Below, one piece after another: positions 30,830 through 43,205 of a DNA stretch of 64,000 bases; the first letter of the stretch is position 1; every line of letters starts with the position of its first letter. Position numbers and translations under genes: made by a program. This DNA is from Dryas octopetala (Eukaryota; Streptophyta; Magnoliopsida; Rosales; Rosaceae). The stretch spans positions 10,726,001-10,790,000 of the forward strand of contig OY992838.1 in the NCBI GenBank assembly GCA_963921425.1, written 5' to 3'. Under the pieces are notes generated by a model. The model had not been told where the DNA came from. It made no database searches and saw only the letters and a list, made by a program, of their open reading frames with translations.

Positions 30830-31738
30830 TAGAAATGTATTACATAAATTAAAACAACTAAAAAACCTCAAACAAAATCCCAATCGAAACCCCAATTGCC
30901 CAAACCCCAATCTTTTTTCTTCTTTCCTTTCTTTTTTTTCATTTTTTTCTTTCCTTTCTTTTTTTTTTGCGCCCACCCACCCCTATTCCCCCCCCCCCGT
31001 GACTCTCTCTTCCTCACTTTCTCAGTTTTTCTTTTAATTTTTTTCTTCTCTCTCTTCCCTCTTCTTGCGCCGATCACCTTCTCCGACGAGAACTCTCTCG
31101 TTCAGCAGTCTATGGCGACAAGACCAGTCCCAAAAGCTTCCTCTCTCCCTTCTCTCTCTTCGCATGAGCGTTGATTGCCCAGAATCCAGCCGAAAACCCA
31201 GAACCCGAACCCATAGTCCGGCACTGTTGCCGGCGTTGACTTCCCTTCCAAGCGGTGTCGAGGCTTCCCACCACCCAAGACTTCTTCCTCTCGACGTCCT
31301 GAGCACGATGGTGTACTCGGATTCTCCATCGATCAACCACGGCGGCGGATCGAAGCTAGAGATGTCGGAGGCTCCTTCTCTCTTTCTCTCTCTCTGCCTC
31401 TCTCAGAGTCTCACTCTTCCATCTCTCATCTCTCTAACTCTCGATCTACCTCACAGTCCTCACCCAACTCGGTTGCCAATCTGGAATTGCAGGTAAATTT
31501 TGTTTTGATTAATGGTTTTTCTGTTATCTACTTGTGTAGATTTGGCACTGTAGGACTGATTGTATTTTGTGATGAATACCGAAAATACCGAAAAATGCCG
31601 AAAATTGAAGGATCCGAAAAATACCGAATACCGAAAAAATCAATTCGGAAATCGGCATCAAAATTGAATTACCGAAATTTTCGGTAATCGAATCGGCAAG
31701 GCCATTTACCGATTCGATCCGACCGATGGGCAGCCCTA
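30830..31738. other. low-complexity tracts, no gene supported
   Basis: Polypyrimidine tracts, a run of C's near 30992 and CT-rich parts produce long open frames on both strands (such as 30896-31496) without any recognisable domain. The right part (31560-31738) is a hAT-like end rich in 'accgaaaa' motifs. I do not call a gene here. A captured exon or 5' leader inside a transposon is possible. Confidence 0.45.
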
Positions 31739-31888
31739 CTCCCACCCCAACTCTCTCTCTCTCTCTCCCACCTTACATCAGAGTTGAGTTATAGATCTTA
31801 GTTCCAGATTTAAGAACATCAACCTAAGAACATGGAAACACACCCTCCTACTTTTGTGCTCTTACAATTTTTGCAATGATGTCATCAG

Positions 31889-33255
31889 ATAGGCTTGGGC
31901 ACAAAACCGACTGGCCCGCAAAATTGGCGGCCCAAACCATTGCGGGTAGGTTTGGCTCGGGCCCACATTAGCATGAAAGAAACCGGCCCATTATTTCTGT
32001 TGGGCCCGACAATTATTGAGTAGGTTTCAGTTTAGGCTTTCTATCGCCCAATACCAAACCGGCTCGCTCGATTATATTTATTAATTATAAGCATAAATTC
32101 AATTTAGACACATAACTATATATATCATTTCAACGAGGTCCACAAACTCTAAAATATTTCAAATATACAACCGATTTACTATCTAAATTGAAAAATGGAC
32201 TTCCGTCTATTGATTTGTTGAGAGATCAGTTAAATGCGAGCTTGGCTTTTGTTGATGGGGATTAATTGACGATGTGGCGCCAACTCAACATACCTTTCCC
32301 ACCAAATGAGTGATACATGTCCACCTGACACGGGCCCATACACCCATCACCTATTTCCCGTTCGTCGAACGCTTTCCTGACTATTTAGTCTCCCAAAAAC
32401 ATCACGTTTTCTCCCAAATTCAAATTTAAATTCCTTACCTGTGTTCGACGAGTGAGAAAGAGATGATGAGTTTGTGGGCCCGTGTTAGGGGTGAGGTGGA
32501 CATGTGTCGCCGTGTCGCTCATTTGGAGGGAAAGGTTTGCTGAGATGGCGCCACGTCGCCAAGTAATCCCGGTCAGCAAAAGTCAAGTTGGCATTTAACT
32601 GATCTCTCAACGAATCAATGGACGGAAGTCCATTTTTTAATTTAGATAGTAGATCGGGTGTATATTTGAAATATTTTAAAGTTCGTGGACTCCGTTGAAA
32701 TGACATATATAGTTATGTGTCTAAATTGAATTTATATTTTAATTATAATAATATTAATATATACTAATTTTTTTTCCTAAATTCCTAATTTTTTTCTAAC
32801 CTAACCCGGTAACACTCACAGCCTCTCCTCCCTCCTGTGTTTTCTCATATGCTGCTCATCTTCTTCCATCATCATCTTCTTCTCTCACCAATCACAATCT
32901 CCTTCCATCGTCACCATCTCCTCTCTCACCATCTCGGCTATCACCATCTCTTCTCTTTCCTCCCACTAAACCCATCTCATATTCTTTATGTCTCTCACTC
33001 ACTTTACGCGAGACGCCGCCGTCACTGTCTCCTCAAGCCAATCTCCATTCCTCATCTCCGATCTCCGCTTGCCACCATCGCAACCTCACAAGAAATTTCA
33101 AACCGACACCGACCCGCATAACCCGACAACAATCCAAACCGAGCTGACCGAAAAGAAACATGTCGGTTACGGGCTGGCGACACCGCTAATGGAGGCCCTT
33201 GGGGCGGCCGATGGTTTGGGTCCCAAACCGACACACCGAAACTGATGCCCACACC
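31889..33255. mobile_element. possible hAT-like element with a nested MITE
   Basis: 'aggcttgggcacaaaaccg' on the left faces 'ccgaaactgatgcccacacc' on the right. Both ends carry GC-rich 'ccgac/ggttt' subterminal sequence unlike the AT-rich surroundings. No target duplication was found. The segment contains the 32091-32738 element. Open frames at 32837-33245 are low-complexity and unsupported. Confidence 0.3.
32091..32738. mobile_element. Mutator-type long-TIR MITE
   Basis: TIRs contain 'aaattcaatttagacacataa' type sequence and pair for about 200 bp per side ('aatggacttccgtc' with 'gacggaagtccatt', 'gatcagttaaatgc' with 'gcatttaactgatc'). The flanks share TTAATTATAA (32081-32090 and 32739-32748). 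The outermost two or three bases of the TIRs do not match. Confidence 0.7.
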
Positions 33256-34690
33256 GACATTAGAGACTACAAATCGCTGCACATATAAGGTCCAAAGAGG
33301 AAGATGAAAAGATGGTGCCAAGGAGGAAGATGTATAGATTGGCGAGCTCTCTTTGACGAGCTTCAGTGAAGATATGAGTTGTTGGGTTTAGCGGAGATGG
33401 TGGGTCTTTTGCTGTGTTTGATGAGCTCTCTTTGACGGTGTCGATCTCAAAGTGGAGATGGTAGGTCTTTCGCTGTGTTCATAGATTAGTGGTGGTGGGT
33501 CTATTGTTGTGCATCATGTTCTTGCAGATTTGCCACATTCTTAATTGGATTACATGGATAGCCATAGTCATATGATTTGCAATGTTTTTTCCTTTTTCTT
33601 ACTTTTGTAATTATTGTAAATAGGATTACAAATGTATTAATCAAGTGTTGAGGTGGGTCAACACTAGAATCCAGATCAATGAAAAAAACAGTGATGTTTT
33701 GTTCATCTTATCTGCCCTTTTTTTACTTTCCAGGTTTTATATGCAAATGTGGTAGAATTTTTTTTTTTTTTTTTTTTGTAGAACTTGCTTGTATTGAATT
33801 GATTTATAATTTGGGTTAATGTAATTTACACTCATTGAAGTAATAAAAGTTAGATTTTTTATTGAAACTTGACTATTAACATTAATTTTTTTAAATTTTA
33901 TTTGAAAGTTAAATCAATTTCAAAGAAAATGATGTGTTGCATATCTAGTCTTTTTTTTGTTCTTACGACATATCTGAGTTTGTTTATCAAAAGATGATCT
34001 GGTTGTAGCCACATTAGATGATGCTGGAACACTTTTCTGTTGATCATGAGCTTGTTTTTTTGTCCAAAAATAGCCAAATAGTTATGAAATATTACATTTT
34101 TCTTGCCAAGGTTAAAAAAGTAATTCTGTCATAAAAAAGGGTTATTTTATAAAATTGTCCAAGAATAAAACGCTCCAATACATTCTTCAATTTATTGGTT
34201 TTTCTTTATGTTTTCTGAAGATCACTTGTCAGTTTGGTATATACAAATAGTTTGAAAGATATTTCGTACAAGATCTTAAGCCTGCTTGTCTACTAGAAAG
34301 GTTGAATGTTTGATGGTTGATGGTTGCTATTTTATTCAAGTATTTTCACCTAATTTGGTAAAAGGGGATGTCAAACTCAATTGTTTGAGTCCATCACTTT
34401 ACGAGTTAAACGATATTACATGTGATATAGACGTAATTTGGCTTATTGATGTTAATAGGGTTTATTTTTGGATTAGAGGTGTCATGTGCGTACCACAAAA
34501 ATATATATATTTAGTGTGTGTCTCTTACGTCATGAAGACAATCTCATGATAAAAAAAGACTCATGGTAGGATGATAAAGAAGGGAGGAACGTTAGGATTG
34601 ATCTCGACCGGGAGGGCAGTCACCGGTCGGCTCGACGGCAGAGTGAGGGAGGAGAGAGATTACCCAAAAATTCATGTTCTTTATTTTTAA

Positions 34691-34722
<32 letters not shown>
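33256..34722. other. no gene recognised
   Basis: AT-rich sequence with poly(T) runs. The open frame 34286-34549 has no recognisable domain. It ends at a (TA)n tract (about 34690-34722). Confidence 0.5.
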
Positions 34723-34725
<3 letters not shown>

Positions 34726-35126
34726 GAGTGCTCTAAAGCTAACCAGTTAACAAGTTAATACGAAGCTAACCATGCTTTTGGGCCCACCACATCAGTAATT
34801 TCATAATCCGAACCATCAATTATTTAGGCCATACTTCAAAGATCATCATTGTAAAAAATCAACTAAATCGAAAATCATGTAGTCATCTAATTGAGATCAA
34901 ATAAATAGACGATCAGTATTTTCGATAAAAGCATAGAAATAGTTGTTATTATAATCAAATGGCTAAATGACTTCCGATGTTGAAGATTTTTTACATGAAT
35001 GATCTTTAAAGTATGGCCTACAAAATAAACGGTTTGGATTTTGAAATTACATTGTGCAGTGGGCCCAACAGGGTGGTTAGTTTTGTATTAACTTACTAAC
35101 TAGTTAGTTTTAGAGCATTCTTGTAT
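34723..35126. mobile_element. fold-back MITE between two (TA)n tracts
   Basis: 'gtgctctaaagctaac' pairs with 'gttagttttagagcattc'; inside, 'gggcccaccac' pairs loosely with 'gtgggccc'. The central part ('gtaaaaaatcaactaaatcg', 'tcgataaaa') resembles the core of the fold-back copies at 29871 and 30324, although the ends differ. (TA)n flanks prevent a clear target duplication call. Confidence 0.6.
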
Positions 35127-35146
35127 ATATATATATATATATATAT

Positions 35147-35767
35147 TTTACTGAAAGGACAAAATTTTGTTTCAAGGCTTTTGTGGGTATGCATAGAATT
35201 ACCCATCTGATCTAAGTATCTAACACAAATAGGCCTGTGAATGTGATGGCCCAAATTAATAGACAGTTACATTTAAAATTAAATCAAAGATAATTAGACT
35301 TAAAGTTTTTAGAAAAATAGTTTTTATATGGAGACTGCAAATATTTTAAAATTTATAAGAAAATCTTTTTAATTTATAATAAAATTCTTCTCCGATTTGA
35401 AGTGTATTTATCTCTATTTGAAGAGTATTTCTTTTTTTAAGATGTAGAGTGAGCCTTTGCAGATGCTGCATATTAGGTTTTAACTCCAAAGACTCTAACA
35501 TAAAACTGTAAAAATAAAAAAATTTAATTAAAAATTCTAAATTACTACCGGTCTTAGTTTTAAGAAAAACTCATCAAATGAACTAAACTATATAAAGTCT
35601 CCCTTAAATCAATTAATTTGGAGTAGATATCACGTACGATGCACGTGATAGTTATCCTTTACCAACTTCCCTATAAATGCGAATATTCCCGATTGCCTCC
35701 ATTTCTAACAGTGTAATTTTCCCGCCTCTCCTTCTCATTTTCTGCTCCCAAAACCCTAACCAGAAAA
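35147..35767. other. 5' flank of the HAT1 gene
   Basis: AT-rich upstream region. 'ccctataaatgc' near 35670 is a likely TATA region for the HAT1 gene, whose ATG is about 100 bp further on. No other gene was recognised. Confidence 0.5.
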
Positions 35768-38700
35768 ATGGGCCAGAAGAAAGCACCCACCGCCGATCCT
35801 GTCGCCACCGAACCTAAGAAACGACGTCGCGTCGGCTTCTCCAACGTCGGTGAGTCGTCTCAACTTCAATCTCCGAGTTATGATTCCGTTTCTTCTAAAA
35901 GTACTTCCATTTGTTTTTATCGTGTTTTTTGTTTTGTTTCGGAGCTAACTTCTTTGTTTCTGTGGATTTGGGAGCAGATGCTGGAGTAGAGGCCAAAGAT
36001 TGCATTAAGATTTACCTGGGTATGATGAGTTTATATGCGTATTTACTGAGAATATCGGGTTGATGTGTTTAATTTTGTTCATGCTAACATTTAGGTTTTC
36101 GCTTACTGATATATGCGTATTCTACCCGAACAGTAACTTAATGAGCTGTTTGGTACTTGTTGTGGTGAACTCACCCATATGAGCTGTTTGCTTAATGTGA
36201 AAATGTGGAGAAGGAAAATTGGTGGTCTTGGTTGTTCGTTTGATTATATTGTACTTGAGGTTGGCATTCTGTCAGCAACCAAAACAGTGATGATTTCGGC
36301 TGAGTGGAAATTGTGTAATTACATCTCTAAGTTGAGATTCCTTGAAAGCTTAATAATTTTGATGGAGGATTGTCAGAATAGATGCAGTTGTTTGCTTTAT
36401 AGATTTTCAGATTGGTTGGAAAACTTAATTGCTGAATGTGATAGTGAACTTAAGTTTTAATGGTATTTCTATTCTTGTCAATTGGAAATTCACAAAATTG
36501 CTTTTCCGGTTTCAAAGGGATGGCAGCCAATCAATGAATGTGACTTTATCCGTGTCTGTTTTTGCATCTGTGTGTTTGTTTATGAGTGTGAGTGTGGGTA
36601 CGTGCATACAGTTGCCTTGTTACTCATCTAATTGTGTTAATCCCATGTTATATGCTTTGGAGCCAAACTGGGTCACCCTTGGATGGTTCATGCTTGCTTT
36701 AGAAAGAAACGTGATTTTGCACTTGGGTATGGTTCTTAAAAAGTAAACATGTAAATTTTTGGTGTTTATGGCTTTGTATCTGATAGTTGTTTTTGTTACA
36801 TTGAATTTTCTCTGCTTTAAATTTTGTCCATTTTTCTTTGCAATACCTTAATCTTTATTTTTACATGCATGCTTATTCAATTGCTATTCTCTTAGTTTCT
36901 AGCAAAGAGGAAGTGGGTGCTTCAAACAGCTTTTGTATAGATCCTGTTGACTTGAATAGCTTTTTTGATGAAGATGGGAAGATATATGGTTACAAAGGAT
37001 TGAAGGTAATCTTTATACATTTCAATCGAAGTTTACTTCCATATCACATGTGCAAATAATGTTAAAACTTATTTTAATAGTTTGAATGGAATGATTTAGA
37101 ATGGCTTCTTTATAAACTTTCATCGTATGCAGATTACCATATGGATTAGCAGTATATCATTTCATGCATATGCTGATATTGCATATGAGAGCACAGCTGA
37201 TGTAAGTACTGACATTCTGTTGCTCTCTCTCTCTGTGCATTGATTTGTTTTTATGCTCCTAGATTTGTCTATCAAGCATATCTTACTGATTGCAATTATT
37301 AAATGTTACAAGGGAGGCAAAGGGATCACAGATTTGAAATCCTCTCTTCAGGTATGGATTGATTCCAATTTCAAACCTTTGCTTCAGTTTAGTATGTTGT
37401 TAGTTCTGCTGATTAGATAGTAGTGCTCGCCAGAAAATTTTTGCTGAGACCCTTGTTGAGAGTGAAGAGGAGTTCCTTCAAAAATTTTCAACACAGAGTA
37501 ATTTTATTAGGTAATGATTCGTGGATTCCTTTTGCAGATCAAATATTAAAATTAGTTTATGTCCATGATTTTTGGATTTATGTTGTAAGTCCATGAATTC
37601 TACCTTTAAAATGTGCAGATCCATTGTCTCAAATGGGGAGGTGTTGCAGCACAAGGTCTCTGGCAGACAAATAAGTGATTCTAATGGTCATGTAGAAACA
37701 ACCACTTCTGATGTAGAGGTGCTTTTGACGTGCTAAGCTTTGTTTTTTTGTATTATATAAAAAAGTTGTTAGAAGTTTGTCATCCAGTTCGTATTATAAT
37801 AAAAGTTGTTATTATGCAAAAAATTTAATGGGCATATAAGTTCAGGTTGTTCGTATGGTTGTGGGCAAGACAGCTGCTGGACACCTTTACAGTCACTTGA
37901 TTCCTCTTGTTCTTCTTCTTGTTGATGGTAATTTTTTCTCATACCTTGCTGTATTCAAGATTCAAGAAAAGTCTGCTGTTTTCTTTTAGTTTTTTTTTTT
38001 TTTGGGGGTGGGGGGTGGTTTGCTGCAGTGTAAGAATGTAACATCAAGTGCTATTTTCTGAATTAGGTAGCAGTCCGATTGATGTTGTGGATCCAAAATG
38101 GGAGTTGTATCTCCTGATCCAGAGGAAAACAGATCACCGGGGGGACATCTACAATATATTGCTTGGTTTTACAGCTCTGTATCGTTTTTACCATTATCCT
38201 GACAGTTCTCGTTTGCGGCTCGGTCAGGTTTGTTCCTCGTCAATATCAGTTACTAGTTATGCATGCTCTAGAGTACCAGCCTTTTTCTTTGGTTACATTG
38301 GAAGGATTGCACCATTGACCTATCCTAAACCGAAACCATTTCCCCACCCTCCCTCACCACTTGGGCTAACTGCAAGGCTTTAGAGAACCTGTTTGGTGCT
38401 TCCACAGTGGTTTAAATAAATTTCATTGTTTCTGAAATATGGGTTCTGTCAAATTTTCATGAGACTTCTTGTTTATGGCAGATACTGGTATTGCCTCCTT
38501 ATCAGCATAAGGGTTATGGGCGATACCTTCTTGAGGTTGTCAATGATGTTGCAGTATCTGAAAACGTCTACGACCTCACAGTTGAAGAACCACTGGACTA
38601 CTTCCAACATGTACGCACTTGTATTGACATACTACGCCTTCAGAATTTCGATTCAATCCAGCATGTAGTTAACTCAGCTGTGTCACATCTGAAGCAAGGA

Positions 38701-39144
38701 AAGTTGTCGAAGAAGACACACACCCCTCGTCTCATGCCTGATACAAGAGTCATTGAGGATGTACGGAAAAGTTTGAAAATTAACAAGAAACAGTTTCTTC
38801 AGTGTTGGGAGGTTTTCATCTATCTTGGCCTTGATCCTGTGGACAAGTATATGGAGGATTTTGTGGGAATTATTTCTAATCGCATGAAGGAAGATCTCAT
38901 AGGAAAAGATTCTGGGAGTGGTGGGAAGCAAGTAATTGAAGTTCCAACTGATTTTGATCCAGAGATGTCATTTGTCATGTTCAGGTCACAGGCTGGTGAA
39001 GCTACTAGTAGTGTTCAGATAGATGAAAATCAACCAAATCAAGAAGAGCAACTCCAACAGTTAGTTGATGAGAGAGTGAAAGAGATAAAATTAATAGCAG
39101 AGAAAGTATCTTTGCATCACTCAAGCACTGCTGAGGCATCATAA
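35768..39144 (+). CDS. HAG2: type B histone acetyltransferase catalytic subunit
   Basis: Ten exons: 35768-35849, 35978-36019, 36896-37005, 37133-37201, 37313-37351, 37434-37510, 37619-37718, 37846-37927, 38067-38227 and 38482-39144, giving 474 residues. The protein is orthologous to HAT1/Arabidopsis HAG2, which acetylates lysines 5 and 12 of newly made H4 before nuclear deposition, with an RbAp48-type partner. Family stretches are CIKIYLVSSKEEVGA, DPVDLNSFFDEDGKIYGYKG and ILVLPPYQHKGYGRYLL. The QxxGxG acetyl-CoA motif starts at Q261. The C-terminal part is rich in charged helices (EEQLQQLVDERVKEIK). An N-terminal KKRRR cluster may aid nuclear import. Every exon joins in frame and no lesion is visible. 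It is convergent with the DUF3531 gene. Confidence 0.93.
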
Positions 39145-40127
39145 TGGACTCTGATTCTTGTGATGCCCTTGCATTTTACCAACTGATGCAATTTGTAAGG
39201 TGATAAGTGGTTGGTAGGTTGGGATATGAGAGGCGTATCTGTAAATGACTGAGCTCTATGATTGCACTTCTAGCTTATGTTATTTGAATATTTGGAGAAC
39301 CCTATTACTAAAATGAAATTGAGCAGCTAACGCTTTTAACATGGTAGTATTGTTTTCTTTCTCTATATTTTTTCAAGCTTTTTTTTTTTTTTTTCCTAAA
39401 ATTAATGTTATAATACCTAGTGTTGGTTTCATCCGGTTGATTATCTTTCCGTGAAATGGGTGATTGCAGACATCAAAGTTCATTGTAACTTGTAAGTGAT
39501 GGCTTACCACTCACAGTTCAGATATTGGATGAGTGAAAAATGTGTGAAAGTGCCACAGTAGCCAGGATTTGCAGTTTTGCACTTCCCTATGGAGATTATC
39601 ACCAATTTTAACTCTACTTCGAAGGACCCTTTGAAAAAAACAAATCACCTACTTTTTATTCTCTTCCTCTTTATAAATCTCAATCCTCTGCATTAGGCAA
39701 CATCTGTTTAGAAGAAAAAAACAGGACGGTGCAAGGGCTTGAATATAGGAAACGCGAGTATGTACCAGGTACTACCCTGGACCTGCTAGGCTGGAAATGG
39801 ACGAAAAGGTGATGTCTTAGAAGTCAGAACATAAACTTGCACAATATTATTAATGCCAAAAAAAGATCCTTTACATGCTAATTTACTTGATTGAAAATGG
39901 CATCCCGTTTTAGTTCCCTAACATTTCCTCTTGAGCAATAGTCCATATACATCTCTGACAATCAAAATGATGTACACAACCCTAAATTAACATCAATTTG
40001 GCTTTACTCCAGCATCTGCATTCGAGACTGTTTTTCGTACCCAGTCTCAGATCTTCAATCCTCAGATGTTAAGCATATAAAGCATCGAATGGCACTATAA
40101 AGAAATCTTGGATGCACAGAAAATTGG
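39145..40127. other. intergenic between convergent genes
   Basis: 3' flanks of HAT1 (+) and the DUF3531 gene (minus). No gene or repeat pair was recognised. Confidence 0.5.
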
Positions 40128-42692
40128 CTAAATCTTGCGAATATCGTAACCTGCATCCTCTGATGTCAAGTTCTCCTTCCAGTTTTCAAATTCAGACCCA
40201 CCAAACACCACTTGCTTGATTCCAACAAAGCTGTTTTAACAAAAAATGAAGGGGTAGAAGTTTGAATAAATATACAAAACAAGAAGCTTCAAAAGCATTT
40301 CAGTTTAGGGCAAGGCATCAAAAACAAGAAACACCAGAAACAAAAAGTAAAAGGGAAAAAAAGAATAGAAAAGAAAAGAAAACAGTTAGCTGAAAGCAGG
40401 ATAGAAGAAAACAAATCCCATATGTCACTGCTTATGTCTATATCTCACTACATTCCTACTTGTCCCATACACAGTTTAATTATGCCAAGGAATCAGCAAT
40501 CTGCAACTATTAGTCTCTGGAAATGCCCCATTGAAGATACAAAATGACTATATTTGTAGTTTCGAAAGGTCGTGCATGGAAATATTCACTTAAGCTCAAA
40601 TAGATTTTAATTGCCGGTAAAAATAAGTGAACAAAGATATATAGAAGATATAGGGATTTGAGGGGCATACTCGGAGCTTATCTGAGTCAATGCATTTATT
40701 AGAACATCCAGTAGCAATGGTTCACTGGTGCCAATATCCACCCTGTCAAAAGTTTTATCAGATTGGTGAGCAAGAACCATCTATAGTTTCATTCCCAATT
40801 GCATAAAAGCATCAACATTTAACTAAGCATCTCCATAAAGCCTGAAATCATAAAAGAATCATAACATTTCTAGAGGTTCAAGTTGAGCTCCATACCAGAC
40901 ACGTGCCAAGTTGTCTTGAACCTCAAGATCACCAATATTGTAAAATGTAGTTGGTGTCACATTTGCTCCCTGAATGGCATCATAACTTGGTCTTTTATCC
41001 ATAGGAGACTGTGACAACTGCATGAATGAGATGAAAGTGGGTGACCACATATAGCCCATAAACTCGCATTTTATTTTGCAAGCAATAACTTGCTATAAAG
41101 TCATGTATGAATGTATGATATTTCTATGAGCCATCAGCTAAAATGAGAAGTTCTGAACTGAAGTTTAAAGAGTAATTGAAAATTTACTTGCATATTCATG
41201 GAATTGCATCCACCCATGCGTCCAAGGATGTGCCATGATCGAATGGTCTGTAAACAAGCCAGAACAACTAAGTTACTTCATGTTATTTACAAAGAGATGC
41301 ATTATCAAAGTAAGATAAGTTACTTACATCAGAGATTAAGGTAATATCTTGTTCCAATGGAGTGTTGTAGAATTCAAACCATATATATGAGTTTGAGAAA
41401 CTAAATCTGGAAGTGCCAGGATCCAAGAGCAAGTTAATAAAAAAGATGTACTGATGATACATTGTTATGGCATAGATTGAACAAACAAGAGTAAATAGCT
41501 TAACAAATAATAAATGACAAAGAAGTAGTGACCAGACCTAACGCATATAGCCTGACCAGTCAAAAGCTGCTAGTAGAGGTTTGTTCTAGGAATGAGAATA
41601 GGGTATCCTTGTTAAGCATGGAAGACACATATTGCATAAGGACAGTGAAAGCAATTAGGTTTTTTGAGCCCTGAGCTCCTCAACCTAAGAGCAGTCATTT
41701 TGAAAAGCTACACAAGCCATACCAAAAGATACAGAGAACACACACATTAACAAAAGATAAAGATCACATTTCATCGAGTAAACTTCCAATAAGACAGTTA
41801 TCTTTTATGCATAAATTCACAATTATACTAAACAACAATTCAAAAAATGGCAAGCCATTATGTGAGTTCACAATATGCATACAACCTCTGCAAAAATTTA
41901 GCATAAAATCATTTGTTTTTGTTAAGCATCACAGTAAGCACAAGCTAGAAAATGGATTAAAAATAACACTAACAAATTGCTTTGTGTTCCTACATCATCT
42001 GAACTTACTTGTTGAATGTCACATTCATCGGTACCCCTGAACCAGACTTTGTGTGCAATATCCTGTTCCTTTTCTTCCTCAACCTCTCTTCCATCTGCAA
42101 TTGGTTAAACCCCTTTCAACTCACACATAAAAACTCCTCAAGACTCCAAAAACAAAGGGGAAAAAAAAATACCCCTTAACCATTCATCGACAATATTCAA
42201 CAACACAAGCACTCTTAACCATTTATCGACAATATTCAACAACACAAGCACCAAATTATAATAACACCCACATAACTAATCACCCATTAATCATAAAACC
42301 CAGACTGCAAAAGAGCTTACCTTGGACCTAGCCTTTTGTGGGTCATCAAGACAAGCACCCATAATTTCAGCAAACTCAGGGTCTCGATCATAGTCCTTTT
42401 CTTCACCTCTCCCTGTGAACCCACCACGACCCGGGAATCTATCTTCAGCTTCAGCTTCAACTTCTATATCATCAAAGCCATCTTCTTCTCCATCACTCAT
42501 TTTCTCAGTCTTCAGCTTTAGGCCTCGACTCGCTTTAGCAACAAATATAGATGCCTTGGGGTGACCATAAAAGCTCTGAAATGGAAGCCTAACGGTCCAA
42601 ACTGGCGGGATGCAGTTCGTGTGGCGCGAAAATATGGATAAGGGAATGTTGGGACTTTGAAGGAAAGGTGCGCAGGTGTGTAGGATAGTCAT
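40128..42692 (-). CDS. DUF3531 family protein, probably chloroplast
   Basis: Seven exons on minus: 42692-42321, 42094-42009, 41406-41328, 41247-41188, 41017-40896, 40742-40671 and 40230-40128, giving 297 residues. The first 60 or so residues are poor in acids and rich in S, T, R, K and P, like a plastid transit peptide. An acidic stretch follows (DGEEDGFDDIEVEAEAEDR). The conserved DUF3531 part includes NKFSFSNSYIWFEFYNTPL, SWHILGRMGGCNSMN and KQVVFGGSEFENW. The family occurs in plants, algae and cyanobacteria; its function is unknown to me. An internal Met at the start of MSDGEEDG is an alternative start, but the longer one explains plastid targeting. Divergent with the M16 protease. Confidence 0.88.
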
Positions 42693-43205
42693 GGTTTCGG
42701 AAATACCAGCGTGTTTTAGTAAAAATGGTCTCTCTTGAGTGTTGAGGACCTTAACGTGCGCCTCTGCGGTGATGAAAGAGTGGAATTAGTGTTCGATTTG
42801 CTTCTGTCTTGAACAGTTGAACGGAGCTGAAGAGTGAAAGACTGAGAGTGACGGTGCATCGCTGGTTTACCGGGTTTGGGCCCAATAAAAAAGGGCCTAA
42901 GTTCGCCATTAGTGGGGCATAGGCCCAAGACATGAACGCTGACGTGGCAAGATCAGGGTGGGTGGTGCAAGCTCTTATGGCATCTCAGTCAAAACTGATA
43001 GCTCAAGTTGCAAGAGGACGTAGAAGTACGAGTTCGTAGCTTTTGAGTTTTCGACAAATTAATATTGGAACTATTTTCCTGGCCAAAAAAAAAAAATATT
43101 GGAACTATTTGGATTCTTTTGCGAAATGCCGACAAATAACTGAAATCTGAAACATACAGTGAGAGTCCCAATTCCCAATTTTAGCTCCCTCGGAGACACT
43201 CAGAG
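42693..43205. promoter_or_regulatory. shared divergent promoter of DUF3531 and M16 protease genes
   Basis: Only 513 bp separate the two start codons. The segment 42875-42935 holds several site II-like GGCCCA/TGGGCC motifs ('tttgggccca', 'agggcctaa', 'ataggcccaag'), which are common in housekeeping and organelle-related plant promoters. Co-regulation is inferred. Confidence 0.5.

Larger units (their letters stand above)
25352..31738. mobile_element. possible composite hAT-like element with nested insertions
   Basis: 'tagggctgctcattgg' at 25352 faces 'ccgatgggcagccctа' type sequence ending at 31738 (complement of tagggctgcccatcgg). Both ends carry arrays of 'accgaaa' subterminal motifs. This looks like a hAT TIR pair, but the flanking 8-mers do not match, so the ends may come from two different insertions. 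Between them lie the Helitron-like candidate, the 28068-29713 element and two fold-back elements. Confidence 0.35.

Noticed and set aside
30896-31496. Frames of 92-143 residues on both strands
   Set aside because: Caused by CT/GA-rich low-complexity sequence within a transposon-rich area; no recognisable domain or splice pattern.
34286-34549. 87-residue + frame
   Set aside because: No domain, no splice partners and AT-rich codon use unlike the real genes in the window.
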